Source: an uncultured Bartonella sp. | GTDB lineage: Bacteria; Pseudomonadota; Alphaproteobacteria; Rhizobiales; Rhizobiaceae | DNA: 64,000 nt | Assembly (NCBI RefSeq): GCF_945277285.1 | Contig: NZ_CALYPR010000004.1 | Span: 62,001-126,000 of the forward strand | Direction: 5' to 3' | In this document: positions 28,303 through 37,502 of the stretch, piece by piece | How positions within the stretch are numbered: position 1 is the first letter of the stretch | Layout of the letters: every line of letters starts with the position of its first letter | Notes under the pieces: generated by a model | The model's database searches: none | What the model was told of the DNA's origin: nothing | Seen by the model: the letters and a program-made list of their open reading frames with translations, nothing else | Made by a program: the position numbers and the translations under genes

Positions 28303-30615
28303 ATGACTGAAATAAAGCAATTCATCTGCCGGAATATTGCTACAGAGATCGAAGCAAAAGAGCCGCAGGTAAAAGCCGCAATCGAATTAATTGACGAGGG
28401 AGCAACCATTCCCTTTATAGCACGCTATCGCAAGGAAGTCACAGGCGGGCTTGATGACAGCCAATTGCGCCTGCTCGCCGAACGGCTCGTTTATTTACGC
28501 GAGATGGAAGCACGGCGTGAAACCATTATCCAATCTATCCGTGAACAGAACAAGCTGACACCGGAGCTTGAAAAATCTTTAAATGATGCCCAGTCGAAAG
28601 CCGAGCTTGAAGACCTTTATTTGCCTTTCAAACCCAAACGGCGAACTCGTGCCGAGATTGCCAAAGAAAATGGATTATTGCCGCTTGCCGAAACTATTCT
28701 GGCCGATCGCACAAAAGAGCCGGAATTACTTGCCAAAGATTATATTACTGACAAGATTGTCGATGTGAAGGCAGCCCTTGAGGGAGCGCGTGATATAATT
28801 TCCGAAACCATGGCAGAAAATGCCGAGCTGGTGGGACAACTGCGCCATTATATGCAAGGCAATGCTTTTATACATGCCAAGGTTATTTCCGGCAAAGAAC
28901 AGGCGGGCGCCAAGTTTTCCGACTATTTCGACCATCGGGAAAAATGGGCCAATGTGCCGAGTCACCGTGCCCTTGCCATGTTTCGTGGCCGCAACGAAGA
29001 ATTTCTGAACGTCGATATTGAGGTTGACGAAGATTTTGCGGCTGGCGAAAAACCGGTGTTAAAGCTCATTAAACAAACCTATAATATTGGCTCCAAGCTT
29101 CCCGGCGATCTTTTTTTAGAAAATGTTGCAATCTGGGCATGGCGGGTAAAATTGTCGCTGCATCTTTCGCTTGATCTGATGCGGGATTTGCATGAACGGG
29201 CCGATGAAGAGGCAATTGCCGTTTTTGCCCGCAATCTCAAGGCACTTTTATTGGCAGCGCCGGCTGGCGAACGGGCAACCATGGGGCTTGATCCGGGAAT
29301 TCGCACCGGTGTCAAGGTTGCGGTGGTGGATAAAACCGGAAAGCTTGAAGAAACCGCAACAATCTATCCGTTTCCACCTAAAAATGATGTGCGCGGTGCA
29401 CAAGCGGTTCTTGCCGCACTGATTTCCAGATATAAGGTTGATTTGATTGCCATCGGCAATGGGACGGCAAGTCGCGAGACAGAAAAACTTGTTGGTGATC
29501 TCTTAAAACTCATTCTCGCCCCACGACCAACGAAAGTCATTGTCTCGGAAGCCGGCGCATCTGTCTATTCGGCATCAGAATTGGCAGCAAGTGAATTTCC
29601 TGACCTTGATGTTTCTCTGCGCGGGGCGGTTTCAATTGCCAGACGTTTGCAAGATCCATTGGCTGAATTGGTCAAAATCGAACCGAAGTCGATTGGTGTC
29701 GGGCAATACCAGCATGATGTTGACCAGTTTGAACTATCCAAAGCTCTTGATGGTGTGGTTGAAGATGCCGTCAACGCCGTGGGAGTTGATTTGAATACAG
29801 CTTCGCCATCTCTGCTTGCCCATGTTTCCGGTTTAGGCACATCACTTGCCGATGCTATTGTTGCCTATCGCGATGAAAATGGCCCGTTTAAAAACCGTAA
29901 CGGATTGAAATCTGTGCCGCGATTGGGGGCAAAAACATTCGAGCAATGCGCCGGTTTTTTGCGTATCCAGAATGGTGACGAGCCATTGGATGCTTCTTCG
30001 GTGCATCCCGAAGCTTATGGCGTGGCGCGCAAGATTGTTGCCTTTTGCGGGCGCGATTTACGTTCGCTGATGGGGGACAGTAATGCATTAAAAAAACTTG
30101 ATCCTAAAACCTTTATTGACGAGCGTTTCGGTTTGCCAACGGTTAAGGATATTATCAGCGAATTGGAAAAGCCCGGTCGTGATCCGCGGCCAGAATTTAA
30201 AACCGCAACTTTTGCCGATGGTGTCGACGAAATTGCCGATCTCAAGGTCGGCATGAAGCTTGAAGGAACAGTCACAAATGTGGCCGCCTTCGGGGCATTT
30301 GTCGACATTGGTGTGCATCAGGACGGTTTGGTGCACATTTCACAACTCTCCGACAATTACGTAAGCGACCCGCACAAGGTGGTCAAAGCCGGTGATATTG
30401 TCAATGTCACGGTTCTTGATGTCGATGCCTCGCGCAAGCGCATTTCACTCAGCATGAAAAAACAGCCTGATCTTTCCTCTGATAAAACCGGAAGGGCAAA
30501 AGCGTCAGAAAACGTCACGCACAATAAAGCCTATCCGGCAAAGGATAACAAACCGGCTTCGCATGAGGGCAGTTTTGGCACTGCCCTTGCTGAAGCATTG
30601 CGCAAAAGGCGTTGA
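28303..30615 (+). CDS. tex: Tex-family RNA-binding transcriptional accessory protein
   Basis: The 770-residue protein has the full Tex order: N-terminal helical region, a YqgF/RNase-H-like domain at about residues 325-450 ([37 protein letters not shown]), helix-hairpin-helix motifs ([18 protein letters not shown]) and a C-terminal S1 RNA-binding domain ([25 protein letters not shown]). Tex modulates transcription and RNA handling and helps toxin and stress gene expression in several bacteria. The tail after the S1 domain is polar. Only a weak SD precedes ATG 28303. Confidence 0.95.
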   Translation: MTEIKQFICRNIATEIEAKEPQVKAAIELIDEGATIPFIARYRKEVTGGLDDSQLRLLAERLVYLREMEARRETIIQSIREQNKLTPELEKSLNDAQSKAELEDLYLPFKPKRRTRAEIAKENGLLPLAETILADRTKEPELLAKDYITDKIVDVKAALEGARDIISETMAENAELVGQLRHYMQGNAFIHAKVISGKEQAGAKFSDYFDHREKWANVPSHRALAMFRGRNEEFLNVDIEVDEDFAAGEKPVLKLIKQTYNIGSKLPGDLFLENVAIWAWRVKLSLHLSLDLMRDLHERADEEAIAVFARNLKALLLAAPAGERATMGLDPGIRTGVKVAVVDKTGKLEETATIYPFPPKNDVRGAQAVLAALISRYKVDLIAIGNGTASRETEKLVGDLLKLILAPRPTKVIVSEAGASVYSASELAASEFPDLDVSLRGAVSIARRLQDPLAELVKIEPKSIGVGQYQHDVDQFELSKALDGVVEDAVNAVGVDLNTASPSLLAHVSGLGTSLADAIVAYRDENGPFKNRNGLKSVPRLGAKTFEQCAGFLRIQNGDEPLDASSVHPEAYGVARKIVAFCGRDLRSLMGDSNALKKLDPKTFIDERFGLPTVKDIISELEKPGRDPRPEFKTATFADGVDEIADLKVGMKLEGTVTNVAAFGAFVDIGVHQDGLVHISQLSDNYVSDPHKVVKAGDIVNVTVLDVDASRKRISLSMKKQPDLSSDKTGRAKASENVTHNKAYPAKDNKPASHEGSFGTALAEALRKRR

Positions 30616-30673
30616 GTTTTTTAGCGCTGTTACGCGCGAAAAACAGAAGTGGAAAAGACACTTCACCTGATAA

Positions 30674-30702
30674 CAATAAAAGGCAGCAACTGCCTTTTAT
30701 TG
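30674..30702. terminator. Bidirectional terminator between tex and lipoprotein gene
   Basis: A perfect 13-bp stem CAATAAAAGGCAG/CTGCCTTTTATTG with loop CAA lies between convergent genes and has T-rich 3' arms on both strands. Confidence 0.85.
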
Positions 30703-30713
30703 TTTCCATAAGC

Positions 30714-31163
30714 CTATTTCTTTTTGCTGTTAGCCGCTTTTTGGCTATCAAGCTGTTTATAAGCTTCAGCTAATTGCGATTGCATCGGCTGGCAATTTTT
30801 AGTGCGGGCAATATCCTGCAATACGCCGTTGCGGTTGCGCAAAGCATCTATTTCCACTCTTTCAGGCGATTTCGGATCCATAAAAAACCATGCGGGGAAG
30901 AAAAATATTCCGGCAGCTCCCAGAGCGACATTTTTTCCTTGTGCATTTGTACGTTCATGAACGACAGACTGGATTTGCCGCTCGTTGGCATGGAATTCGC
31001 GCGCAATTCCGGCACAATCCATCACGCTATCATTCGGATTGGTCAAAGCGACAGGATGGGGGTCACGTCCCGCACAACCACTCAACATCAAGTTGATGAC
31101 GAACGCACCCGCTATAGGTGCAATCGTGAAAATATTTCTTTTACGCTTCTGATACCCTTCCAT
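30714..31163 (-). CDS. Putative lipoprotein of unknown function
   Basis: The 149-residue protein has a long basic N-terminus (MEGYQKRKRN), a hydrophobic segment and the lipobox LSGC (Cys at about residue 30). The mature part contains one more hydrophobic stretch (VALGAAGIFFFPAWFFMD) and a Lys-rich tail. The combination resembles small alphaproteobacterial lipoproteins with a glycine-zipper-like segment. GAGGG precedes the ATG at 31163. Function unknown. Confidence 0.7.
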   Translation of the reverse strand: MEGYQKRKRNIFTIAPIAGAFVINLMLSGCAGRDPHPVALTNPNDSVMDCAGIAREFHANERQIQSVVHERTNAQGKNVALGAAGIFFFPAWFFMDPKSPERVEIDALRNRNGVLQDIARTKNCQPMQSQLAEAYKQLDSQKAANSKKK

Positions 31164-31196
31164 TATAATTTCCCTCGCAGTTAAATGTAAATTGGA

Positions 31197-31856
31197 CTAG
31201 CGTTTCGAGTGGTCGAGCTTTTGTGCCAGTCTGTCACCGCATGATTGCACAACCAGATTCATGACAATCAACACTCCGATAACAATGTTCATAATTTCCG
31301 GATTATAGCGCTGGTAGCCATAGCGAATGGCCATGTCGCCCAAACCGCCACCGCCAAGAAATCCAGCAAGCGATGTGGCACTGATAATGGAAATGACCAT
31401 GACTGTAAAACCCGTCACAAGGCTGGAAAACGATTCCGGTACAATGACATTGGTGACAATTTGCAGCCGTGAAGCGCCCATCGAGCGGATAGCTTCGACA
31501 AGCCCTTTGTCAACACCACGAAATGACAGTTCAGCAAGGCGGGCATAAAGCGGCGTGGCCGACAGTATAAGCACAAAGATAACCGATTTGATGCCGACAC
31601 CGGTTCCCACAACAATACGGGTGACGGGCAACAGATAGAAGGCAAAAATGATAAAAGGAATGGCACGTACGCAATTGACCAGAAAGCTCAACAGGCGGTT
31701 GAGATTTTCTTTCGGAAACAGGCTCCCTTTTGCTGTCATATAAAGAAGAAGCCCGATTGGCAGACCAAGGATGAGAGCCATGAGCGAGGAACTGACTGTC
31801 ATAATGATGGTATCAAGAATGGCTTTGGGCAATTCTTTTGATAAAACGTCATACAT
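31197..31856 (-). CDS. metI: D-methionine ABC transporter permease
   Basis: The 219-residue protein with about five helices carries the ABC-permease EAA loop (SMGASRLQIVTNVIVPESF) and the MetI signature SATSLAGFLGGGGLGDMAIRYGYQRYN. It overlaps metN by 8 bp and is the last gene of metQ-metN-metI. The complex imports L- and D-methionine. Confidence 0.94.
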   Translation of the reverse strand: MYDVLSKELPKAILDTIIMTVSSSLMALILGLPIGLLLYMTAKGSLFPKENLNRLLSFLVNCVRAIPFIIFAFYLLPVTRIVVGTGVGIKSVIFVLILSATPLYARLAELSFRGVDKGLVEAIRSMGASRLQIVTNVIVPESFSSLVTGFTVMVISIISATSLAGFLGGGGLGDMAIRYGYQRYNPEIMNIVIGVLIVMNLVVQSCGDRLAQKLDHSKR

Positions 31857-32895
31857 AACCTAAAACCTCGCAATAACGGCCATGCTTGATAAGCCAGGAA
31901 ACCGCCTTTTCAAGTTTATCCTTGTTGTCTGCCGGAAGCCCTAAAAAGAAACGCCCCACCGGCTCGCCTTGTATTGTATCAATACCGCCATGAAGAATAC
32001 GTGGAACAAGGCCGCTTTCTTTTTCAATAAGGTGTAGAAAAGGTTCTCTTGCAACATCACCGGCAATATTGAGTTCAACGACTGCTTCATTGCCTTCTGG
32101 CTTCAGTTTTCTGGCAAATTCTGCCGGCAATTGCGGTGTGACGATACGCAACATAGCAATGGTTGTGTCATCTTGCGGAGAAGCAAAAATGTCCCGCACA
32201 GCACCTTCTTCAACAATTTTTCCTTTATTTAAAACCACAACGCGATTGGCAATCGAGCTTACGACTTCCATCTCGTGGGTAATGAGAACCACAGTAAGGT
32301 TCAGCCTTTTGTTAATATCGCCAATCAATTCCAGAATGGATTGCGTTGTTTCCGGGTCAAGTGCCGATGTTGCCTCGTCGGACAAAAGAACTTTCGGGTT
32401 TGCGGCCAAGGCCCGTGCAATGCCGACGCGCTGTTTTTGTCCGCCGGAAAGTTCAGCGGGAAAGTGTTGTTCTTTTCCTTTGAGGCTGACAAGTTCAATC
32501 AATTCCATTGCGCGTTGGCGACGTTTGTTTTTTGCCACGCCGGCAAGCTTGAGCGGCAGCGCTATATTGTCGATCACACGTTTGGACGATAACAAATTGA
32601 AGTGCTGAAAAATCATGCCGATGCGCTGGCGGTAAGGTGCCCATTCACTTTCGCTCAAATGCGAAACATCGTGGCCTTCAAAGAAGATTTGACCCTCGTC
32701 GATGCGTTCAAGACCGTTCAGACAACGGATAAGAGTAGATTTACCGGCACCACTGCGCCCGATAATGCCTAAAATTTCTCCCTTTTCGATATCAAGGGAT
32801 AAATGATCAACGGCCGCCGTTTGTGAAAAACGGCGGCTGATATTTTTTAGCGATATGATTGGTTCCAAAGGCGAAGCGTTTTCAGAATTTACCAT
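31849..32895 (-). CDS. metN: Methionine ABC transporter ATP-binding protein
   Basis: ATPase of 348 residues: Walker A GRSGAGKST, signature ELSGGQKQRVGIARALA, Walker B VLLSDEATSALDP and H-loop LITHEM. The C-terminal NIL domain (about residues 265-345), which binds methionine and inhibits transport in E. coli MetN, is present (EPVGRFFLGLPADNKDKLEKAVSWL), so feedback (trans-inhibition) is likely. Start overlaps the metQ stop by 7 bp. Confidence 0.95.
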   Translation of the reverse strand: MVNSENASPLEPIISLKNISRRFSQTAAVDHLSLDIEKGEILGIIGRSGAGKSTLIRCLNGLERIDEGQIFFEGHDVSHLSESEWAPYRQRIGMIFQHFNLLSSKRVIDNIALPLKLAGVAKNKRRQRAMELIELVSLKGKEQHFPAELSGGQKQRVGIARALAANPKVLLSDEATSALDPETTQSILELIGDINKRLNLTVVLITHEMEVVSSIANRVVVLNKGKIVEEGAVRDIFASPQDDTTIAMLRIVTPQLPAEFARKLKPEGNEAVVELNIAGDVAREPFLHLIEKESGLVPRILHGGIDTIQGEPVGRFFLGLPADNKDKLEKAVSWLIKHGRYCEVLGYV

Positions 32896-33719
32896 GACGT
32901 TTTGGCTGTTAGGCCGAATACTTCCTTGATTTTTGCGCGTACCGGTTCCGAATTATAGGCAGCAACAAGTTTTTTTACCCATGGCTCATCCTTATCGGCA
33001 GTGCGGACAACGATAATGTTGTTATAAGGGTTATTTTCAGCCTTTTCCCATGCAATGGCATCTTTTTCGGGTTTGAGACCGGTTGTCAAAGCCCAGTTGG
33101 TGTTGACAACTGCAATGTCGAAATCGTCAATGGCACGGCCAAGCATTCCGGCATCAAGCTCGCGGATTTCGAGTTTTTTGGGGTTTTCAACAATGTCGAG
33201 TTTGGAGGCAAGAACATTGCTCGGATCTTTCAGTTTGATAAGCCCCATGTCGTTCAACAGCCGCAATGCGCGCCCGCCATTCGACGGGTCATTGGGAACA
33301 CCGACAATGCCACCCTCACGCAAGTCCTTGATGTCCTTGATTTTGTGTGAATAGACACCCATCGGGAACAGAACTGTATAACCGACGATTGAAAGTTTAT
33401 AGCCGCGCTGTTCGACTTGCGCGTCAAGATAGGGTTTGTGCTGGAATGAATTTGCATCAATATCGCCGAAATTGACTGCCTCATTGGGCAGTGCGTAGTC
33501 GGAGAAATAAACAAGGTCAATGTTCAAACCCTGTTTTTTGGCTTCTTCCACCGCAACTTTCCAGACATCGGATTCTTCGCCTTCCATTGTACCAAGCTTG
33601 ATGCTGGTTTTATCCTCCGCTATTGCCAAAGTTGGAGCCAGTGTTGAAAAACTTGTCCACGCAGCAAAAGAAACGGCAAGTCCGAGAACAGTACGTCTTT
33701 TGATTTTATCGAGAAACAT
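32889..33719 (-). CDS. metQ: Methionine-binding protein of ABC transporter (NlpA family)
   Basis: The 276-residue periplasmic binding protein starts with a Sec signal (hydrophobic LGLAVSFAAWTSFSTLAPTLAIA, cleavage near AIA-ED) rather than an obvious lipobox. TSIKLGTMEGEESDVWKVAVEEAKKQGLNIDLVYFSDYALPNEAVNFGDIDANSFQH is the MetQ/NlpA ligand-binding core. It is first in the operon, an order (Q-N-I) unlike the E. coli NIQ order. Its 5' leader contains competing hairpins (see 33802-33895). Confidence 0.94.
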   Translation of the reverse strand: MFLDKIKRRTVLGLAVSFAAWTSFSTLAPTLAIAEDKTSIKLGTMEGEESDVWKVAVEEAKKQGLNIDLVYFSDYALPNEAVNFGDIDANSFQHKPYLDAQVEQRGYKLSIVGYTVLFPMGVYSHKIKDIKDLREGGIVGVPNDPSNGGRALRLLNDMGLIKLKDPSNVLASKLDIVENPKKLEIRELDAGMLGRAIDDFDIAVVNTNWALTTGLKPEKDAIAWEKAENNPYNNIIVVRTADKDEPWVKKLVAAYNSEPVRAKIKEVFGLTAKTSW

Positions 33720-33801
33720 TTTGCAAATCCCTTCATTTAATTTTCAGAATGTTTCATCTCAAAACATAGGCTGAAAAATTTCAGTTAACCCGTTGGTTTC
33801 A

Positions 33802-33895
33802 AAAATCCGGGATATCAAAAAACCGGATTGCCAGTTTTCCCCTTGGCAAGATTTTTAAACCAACTTGCCAATCCGTTTTACCGAACGTGGTATAA
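33802..33895 (-). promoter_or_regulatory. metQ leader with mutually exclusive hairpins (attenuator or riboswitch candidate)
   Basis: On the - strand four segments occur in order: A (33876-33865, CGGATTGGCAAG), B (33851-33844, CTTGCCAA), C (33835-33824, CTGGCAATCCGG) and D (33811-33805, CCGGATT, then a T-run). A pairs with B over 8 bp and C with D over 7 bp (terminator-like); alternatively A pairs with C over 7 bp (CGGATTG/CAATCCG), which excludes both hairpins. A possible promoter (TTGAAA 33916-33911; TATACC 33895-33890, spacing only 15) would start transcription just upstream of A. I could not match this to SAM-I or SAM-II, so the ligand or mechanism is unassigned. Confidence 0.55.
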
Positions 33896-33984
33896 AAACC
33901 AAGAAACAATTTCAATAGCTATTACACAAATGACAAAATGATTTTTTCATAAAAAATGAAGTAAATAAAATTTTATTTCAAAAT

Positions 33985-34170
33985 TTAGCTTGAACGTTTG
34001 TCATGATGAAAAAGTTGCGGAATCAGCCAGCAGATCATTATGAAAAAAAGCAACATGACCAATGCCACACCCATGCGAACGAAGTCAAAATTGGTTGCGT
34101 CTTCAGGAACAAAAAGCGCAGTAATGAAACCTGCACATTCTAAAATTGCCTGTGCAACAGCACGTAACAT
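33985..34170 (-). CDS. Small membrane protein, 61 residues, unknown
   Basis: The ATG at 34170 is preceded by GTGGAGGC (good SD); the longer reading frame begins at GTG 34182 within that SD. The protein (MLRAVAQAILECAGFITALF...) has two hydrophobic stretches, about residues 6-22 and 32-52, with a charged end HHDKRSS. No family recognised. It could be a small alphaproteobacterial membrane protein; the strong SD and intact hydrophobic pattern support expression. Confidence 0.55.
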   Translation of the reverse strand: MLRAVAQAILECAGFITALFVPEDATNFDFVRMGVALVMLLFFIMICWLIPQLFHHDKRSS

Positions 34171-34783
34171 TTTTGCCTCCACAAATTACCACAACATTCA
34201 CGCTGTTGTTCTGTCTGGTTTTTCTTTTTCCGTTTTATCTACAATCATTGGTGTTGCAAACATAAAAAACAATCTTTTGTACAAAAAGGCCAAATAGTCG
34301 CAGTTCTATCATTAAAATAAGTCTTGATAACATTTGAGTACGAGCAGCCGGCTAAAAAAATGGTCTTGTTGTTCAAATTCAGGGCAATTGAATGAGTCGT
34401 TAATTGTTTCAACTTCGCATAAAAAGCATAAACAGAATTCAATAGTTTCGATTATCTAATTGACGTAGGTATAAGAATTTCGGCCATCGAAATTTAAAAA
34501 AATGCGTTTGTCTTTTGAAAGACCGGCTTTGATTAGAATTTTCTGACAGAACAGAAAAACGTTTGGTGCTTTTTTAAAAGCGGTTTCGGTCGATACCTTT
34601 GCTTATATCTTTTTTCGACAATGCTATCGCTCCAAAGATCTTCATAGTGATTTTAAAAGTAGCATAGACTAAGCTTAACACGGATGGGCTTTTTTCCCGA
34701 AATGCGTCGACGTTTGTCGATGTTGAAAGAACTATTTGTGGTTATATTTTTTAAGCCAGTTGGCTTTTGGTACGCGCGTAATA
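34171..34783. other. Gene-free stretch, downstream side of asd
   Basis: About 600 bp with only short overlapping frames and no RNA gene recognised. The right edge contains the asd terminators listed separately. Confidence 0.35.
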
Positions 34784-34819
34784 AAAAATCCCTTCGACAT
34801 AAAAGTCGAAAGGATTTTT
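34784..34819 (-). terminator. Second asd terminator
   Basis: A 15-bp stem AAAAATCCCTTCGAC/GTCGAAAGGATTTTT with one mismatch and a 6-nt loop, followed by a T-run on the - strand. It lies 52 bp beyond the asd stop, after the first terminator. Confidence 0.7.
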
Positions 34820-34832
34820 AAATAGGCTAGCT

Positions 34833-34856
34833 GAAAAAACCGATGCCGGTTTTTTC
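34833..34856 (-). terminator. First asd terminator
   Basis: A perfect 10-bp stem GAAAAAACCG/CGGTTTTTTC with loop ATGC lies 15 bp past the asd stop. Both strands have T-runs in the stem itself. Confidence 0.75.
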
Positions 34857-34870
34857 GGAAACTTCTCCAA

Positions 34871-35905
34871 TCAGGCCCTTGCTTTTTTCGGGGTAACCAG
34901 ATTACGGGCAACAAGAAGTTCGGCAATTTGCACTGCATTAAGGGCTGCACCTTTGCGTAAATTGTCGGCAACAACCCAAAAAGCCAGACCATTTTCCACC
35001 GTAATATCTTCGCGGATACGGCTTACAAAGGTGTCGTCTTCACCGGCACATTCATAAGGTGTCATATAGCCACCATCTTCATGTTTATCGACAACCTGAC
35101 AGCCCGGTGCATTTCGCAGAATTTCGCGCGCTTCATCAGCACTAATCGGCTTTTCAAACTCGACATTGACGGCTTCACCGTGACCGATAAAAACCGGAAC
35201 CCGCACAGCCGTTGCCGTCAGTTTGATCTTCGGGTCGAGCATTTTTTTGGTTTCGGCAACCATCTTCCATTCTTCTTTGGTGTAGCCGTCTTCCATGAAA
35301 ACATCGATATGGGGGATAACGTTAAAAGCAATGCGTTTGGTAAATTTGCGAACAGTAATAGGATCGGCGACAAAAACCGCACGTGATTGCTCGAAAAGTT
35401 CGTCCATGCCGGCTTTACCGGCACCGGAAACCGACTGGTAGGTTGAAACAACAACACGCTTGATTGTTGCCGCATCATGCAGCGGTTTCAAGGCCACCAG
35501 AAGCTGGGCCGTCGAGCAGTTGGGATTGGCAATGATATTGTGTTTCTTGAAGCCTTCAATAGCATCCGGATTAACTTCCGGAACAATGAGCGGCACATCA
35601 ATATCATAACGCCACGCGGAAGAATTGTCGATGACAACCGCACCGGCTGCCCCGATTTTTGGTGACCATTCCTTGGAAACAGTGCCACCTGCCGACATCA
35701 AACAAATATCGGTGTCGGAAAAATCATACGTGTCGAGCACCTTTGTTTTTAATGTTTTATCACCAAAAGAAACTTCTGTTCCTAGTGAGCGGCGCGAAGC
35801 GAGCGGGACAACTTCATCAGCCGGAAAGCCACGCTCTTCGAGAATATTCAGCATTTCCCGGCCGACATTTCCCGTGGCACCTACAACAGCAACGTTAAAA
35901 CCCAT
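34871..35905 (-). CDS. asd: Aspartate-semialdehyde dehydrogenase
   Basis: The 344-residue enzyme reduces aspartyl phosphate to aspartate semialdehyde with NADPH, the common step to Lys, Thr, Met and Ile and to meso-diaminopimelate. GATGNVGREML is the NADP loop, SNPNCSTAQLL holds the catalytic Cys and VSVSTYQSVSGAGKAGMDEL-type motif follows (VVSTYQSVSGAGKAG). The ATG at 35905 directly abuts TAA of an 8-codon frame and lies 20 nt after the GGAGAGAGACAGG ribosome-site region. The leader upstream is proposed to control translation (see 35918-36124). Confidence 0.96.
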   Translation of the reverse strand: MGFNVAVVGATGNVGREMLNILEERGFPADEVVPLASRRSLGTEVSFGDKTLKTKVLDTYDFSDTDICLMSAGGTVSKEWSPKIGAAGAVVIDNSSAWRYDIDVPLIVPEVNPDAIEGFKKHNIIANPNCSTAQLLVALKPLHDAATIKRVVVSTYQSVSGAGKAGMDELFEQSRAVFVADPITVRKFTKRIAFNVIPHIDVFMEDGYTKEEWKMVAETKKMLDPKIKLTATAVRVPVFIGHGEAVNVEFEKPISADEAREILRNAPGCQVVDKHEDGGYMTPYECAGEDDTFVSRIREDITVENGLAFWVVADNLRKGAALNAVQIAELLVARNLVTPKKARA

Positions 35906-35917
35906 TTAATCAGAACT

Positions 35918-36001
35918 CCTGTCTCTCTCCATTTTGTGTAGAAGCCCGGCGGCCGTCAGGCTTACCCCCCGGGCCGCACCCGGGAGAGAGCAGGTTGGCC
36001 A
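35918..36001 (-). promoter_or_regulatory. asd leader RNA: ribosome-site sequestering helix and stem over Lys/Thr codons
   Basis: On the - strand, CCTGCTCTCTCC (35994-35983) pairs with GGAGAGAG-A-CAGG (35930-35918), 12 bp with one bulged A, thereby covering the asd Shine-Dalgarno. The GC-rich interval between (35931-35982) can form GCGGCC/GGCCGC or GCCCGG/CCGGGC stems. Directly 5' of the anti-SD, TGGCCAA (36001-35995) pairs with TTGGCCA (36042-36036) in the leader frame over 7 bp, enclosing the KKTTKKII codons and stop. Ribosome position on those codons would therefore open or close the structure. The pairing is seen; the regulatory effect is inferred. Confidence 0.6.
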
Positions 36002-36007
36002 AGGGAC

Positions 36008-36124
36008 TCAGATAATTTTCTTTGTCGTTTTTTTGTGGCCAATAATTGTCAAGGAAGCGCAATAATTTTCACAGCCGCGGTGGCGACTAGAAAATTGATA
36101 TGCGTTTAACACGGGAACACCCAT
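36008..36124 (-). CDS. Putative asd leader peptide (38 residues, Lys/Thr/Ile-rich end)
   Basis: ATG at 36124 has AAGGAG 8 nt upstream and the frame ends at TGA 36010-36008. The peptide begins MGVPVLNAYQFSSRHRG, contains Cys18 and Cys22, and ends TIIGHKKTTKKII: 11 of its last 13 residues are Lys, Thr or Ile. These are the products of the pathway controlled by Asd, exactly as Thr/Ile codons fill the E. coli thrABC leader peptide. It lies 102 bp ahead of asd and about 18 nt after the predicted transcript start. I know of no named asd leader peptide. Confidence 0.6.
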   Translation of the reverse strand: MGVPVLNAYQFSSRHRGCENYCASLTIIGHKKTTKKII

Positions 36125-36148
36125 TTAAAAAACTCCTTGATGGTTTTG

Positions 36149-36176
36149 TTTTTAGCGTATTTTAAATCTCTGTCAA
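36149..36176 (-). promoter_or_regulatory. Predicted promoter for the asd leader transcript
   Basis: TTGACA (36176-36171) and TAAAAA (36154-36149), spaced by 16 bp. The predicted start is near 36141, just upstream of the leader SD at 36138-36133, so the leader frame begins almost at the 5' end of the RNA, as in classical attenuators. Confidence 0.6.
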
Positions 36177-36317
36177 GAAACACAATAATGACGGGCTGTT
36201 TTTCGTGTTTATTTTTCTTGCTTTCGATAATGCAACACTTATTCACTGATAAACAACAACCGGCCGTGCTCTGGTTTTTTGTGTCACAACAGATTTGGTA
36301 AAAGAAAATACAGTTAA

Positions 36318-36342
36318 CAAGCGGCGGGCTTTACCCACCGCC
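36318..36342 (-). terminator. Weak hairpin after leuB
   Basis: GCGGTGGG/CCCGCCGC pairs over 8 bp including one U-G on the - strand. No T-run follows, so the effect on transcription is uncertain. Confidence 0.3.
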
Positions 36343-36376
36343 AATCACGCATAGTCTCAAACAATAGGTAATCGCG

Positions 36377-37489
36377 TTAAGCAACCATGGTTTTGAATTT
36401 TTCCAAAATTGCATCGCCCATTTGACTGGTTGAAACTTTTGTCATGCCATCGGCATAAATATCGGCCGTACGCAGGCCGTCCTCAAGGACAGCAGAAATA
36501 GCTTTTTCCAGCCGGCTAGCTTCAGCCGCCATGAAAAACGAATAACGCATGCACATGGCAAGCGAAGCGATCATGGCAATCGGATTGGCAATGCCTTTTC
36601 CGGCAATATCGGGGGCAGAGCCATGAACCGGTTCATAAAGGGCGTGGCGTTTGCCAGTCTTTTTGTTTTCCTCGCCAAGCGAGGCAGAAGGCAACATGCC
36701 GAGCGAGCCTGTCAACATTGCCGCAATATCGGAAAATATATCGCCAAACAGATTGTCAGTCACAATGACATCGAACTGTTTCGGGGCACGCACCAATTGC
36801 ATGCCACCAGAATCGGCAAGCATATGCTCAAGCGTTACATCCGGATAATCTTTGTCATGCACTTCTGTGACAATTTCGTTCCATAAAATACCCGTTTTCA
36901 TGACATTGTGTTTTTCAAGCGATGTCACTTTGTTCTTGCGGGTACGGGCAAGATCGAAAGCCACGCGTGCAATGCGGTCAATTTCATAAGAATCATAGAT
37001 CTGCGTGTCAATGGCGCGCTTTTGCCCACGGTCGAGGTTGATAATTTCTTTTGGCTCGCCAAAATAGACACCGCCGGTAAGCTCGCGTACAATCAAAATA
37101 TCAAGGCCGTCGACAAGCTCCCGTTTGAGCGACGAGGCGGTGGCAAGAGACGGGTAGCAGATAGCCGGTCTTAAATTGGCAAATAGCCCCAAATCTTTGC
37201 GCAGCCTCAACAATCCGGCTTCCGGTCTTACATCATAAGGAACTTTTGCCCATTTCGGGCCACCAACAGCACCGAAAAGCACTGCATCGGCTGACAGTGC
37301 ATGCTGCATATCCGCTTCCGATATTGCCTTGCCATAAGCGTCATAGGCCGCCCCGCCGACAAGTCCTTCTTCGCACTCGAAATCAAGTCCGAGTTCTTTA
37401 TCCATATATGCGATAATCTTTTTCACTTCGGCCATTGCTTCAACGCCGATTCCATCACCTGGAAGAAGAAACAGTTTTCTGGAAGCCAT
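36377..37489 (-). CDS. leuB: 3-isopropylmalate dehydrogenase
   Basis: Leucine biosynthesis enzyme of about 370 residues that oxidises and decarboxylates 3-isopropylmalate with [44 protein letters not shown], the [17 protein letters not shown] region and [28 protein letters not shown] are the family's substrate and metal motifs. I take ATG 37489 (SD GAGAGGG) over a TTG at 37510. A short frame with Leu codons precedes it (37503-37562). leuC/leuD are not in the window. Confidence 0.95.
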   Translation of the reverse strand: MASRKLFLLPGDGIGVEAMAEVKKIIAYMDKELGLDFECEEGLVGGAAYDAYGKAISEADMQHALSADAVLFGAVGGPKWAKVPYDVRPEAGLLRLRKDLGLFANLRPAICYPSLATASSLKRELVDGLDILIVRELTGGVYFGEPKEIINLDRGQKRAIDTQIYDSYEIDRIARVAFDLARTRKNKVTSLEKHNVMKTGILWNEIVTEVHDKDYPDVTLEHMLADSGGMQLVRAPKQFDVIVTDNLFGDIFSDIAAMLTGSLGMLPSASLGEENKKTGKRHALYEPVHGSAPDIAGKGIANPIAMIASLAMCMRYSFFMAAEASRLEKAISAVLEDGLRTADIYADGMTKVSTSQMGDAILEKFKTMVA

Positions 37490-37502
37490 AACGCGCGCCC
37501 TC

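Noticed and set aside
33720..33900. SAM-II riboswitch in front of metQ
   Set aside because: The characteristic GTGATTTG and GCTAAAAAG elements are not present, so only a generic leader switch is claimed.
35906..35932. An 8-codon frame ending exactly at the asd ATG
   Set aside because: It lies inside the SD and helix of asd, with no SD of its own; abutting the asd start is probably chance.
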